DNA of 7,665 bases, from the NCBI GenBank assembly GCA_964558655.1, contig CAZLEX010000047.1, positions 1 to 7,665 of the forward strand. The letters run 5' to 3'. The stretch is from RGIG6353 sp964558655. GTDB lineage: Bacteria > Bacillota > Clostridia > Oscillospirales > SIG627. Position numbers and translations under genes: made by a program. The notes beneath the pieces are model-generated. The model ran no database searches, was not told the DNA's origin, and saw only the letters and a program-made list of their open reading frames with translations. This document shows, piece after piece, positions 7,583 to 7,665 of the stretch. Position 1 is the stretch's first letter. Every line of letters begins with the position of its first letter.

Positions 7583-7594
7583 TCCGGTATTTGT
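7562..7594. repeat. Inverted and direct repeats over the methyltransferase promoter
   Basis: ACAAATAC (7562-7569) and GTATTTGT (7587-7594) form an exact 8-bp inverted repeat with a 17-base spacer that brackets the -35 element; the left arm sits between -35 and -10. Overlapping it, AAATACA occurs at 7564-7570 and again at 7575-7581, an 11-base direct repeat, about one helical turn. Such an arrangement would suit a repressor site, but the region is A+T-rich and chance is possible. Confidence 0.4.
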
Positions 7595-7610
7595 GAAAAT
7601 CTTTATATGA

Positions 7611-7626
7611 ATTGTAGGTTTACAAT
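7611..7626. repeat. Short palindrome near the right edge
   Basis: ATTGTA (7611-7616) and TACAAT (7621-7626) are exact reverse complements with a 4-base spacer. The site lies about 30 bases upstream of the methyltransferase -35. On the + strand it overlaps a weak -35-like TTGTAG (7612-7617), 17 bases before TAGAGT (7635-7640). It could therefore belong to a divergent gene beginning beyond the window. Nothing more can be said from the visible bases. Confidence 0.35.
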
Positions 7627-7665
7627 AGATGTGTTAGAGTAGCGGATAAAAAAAGAGTGACGAAA

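Noticed and set aside
1..7665. CRISPR array, tRNA, rRNA or insertion sequence
   Set aside because: No regularly spaced repeats, tRNA-like cloverleaf, rRNA segment or transposase frame was recognised.

Overview
The window looks like chromosomal DNA from a low-to-mid G+C Firmicute, probably a gut-type clostridium. The SecA sequence has the clostridial style of insertion and a C-terminal zinc motif, Shine-Dalgarno sites are strong (GGAGG, AAAGGAGA), and codons are A/T-leaning. This assignment comes from the sequence alone; no species can be named.

Region 1 (1-5359, + strand) is a housekeeping-type gene string. It holds the 3' part of secA (preprotein translocase ATPase; its start lies outside the window), then a 425-residue polytopic membrane protein of unknown function whose ATG overlaps the secA stop in an ATGA junction. 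After a 20-base gap comes asnB (glutamine-hydrolysing asparagine synthetase), which starts at a TTG so that its catalytic cysteine is residue 2. The tight spacing suggests one transcription unit. A perfect 13-bp hairpin follows asnB, but it has no convincing U-tract.

Region 2 (about 5400-7665) is visibly more A+T-rich and looks like an accessory insertion: a complete type II restriction-modification pair. The restriction endonuclease gene is on the + strand. The convergent gene on the - strand encodes a beta-class N6-adenine methyltransferase with a C-terminal RAMA-type domain, closely resembling M.HinfI (GANTC) as I remember that sequence. The two genes end tail to tail on one shared bidirectional terminator. 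The methyltransferase has a recognisable promoter (perfect TATAAT). Dyad repeats with similar TGTATWT half-sites lie upstream of both genes, a possible but unproven shared regulatory signal; no controller gene is visible. The methylase would protect host DNA and the endonuclease would cut unmodified incoming DNA.

I found no tRNA, rRNA, CRISPR array, insertion sequence or integrase. The R-M pair is a recognisable family rather than a new system. The least understood gene is the membrane protein coupled to secA.
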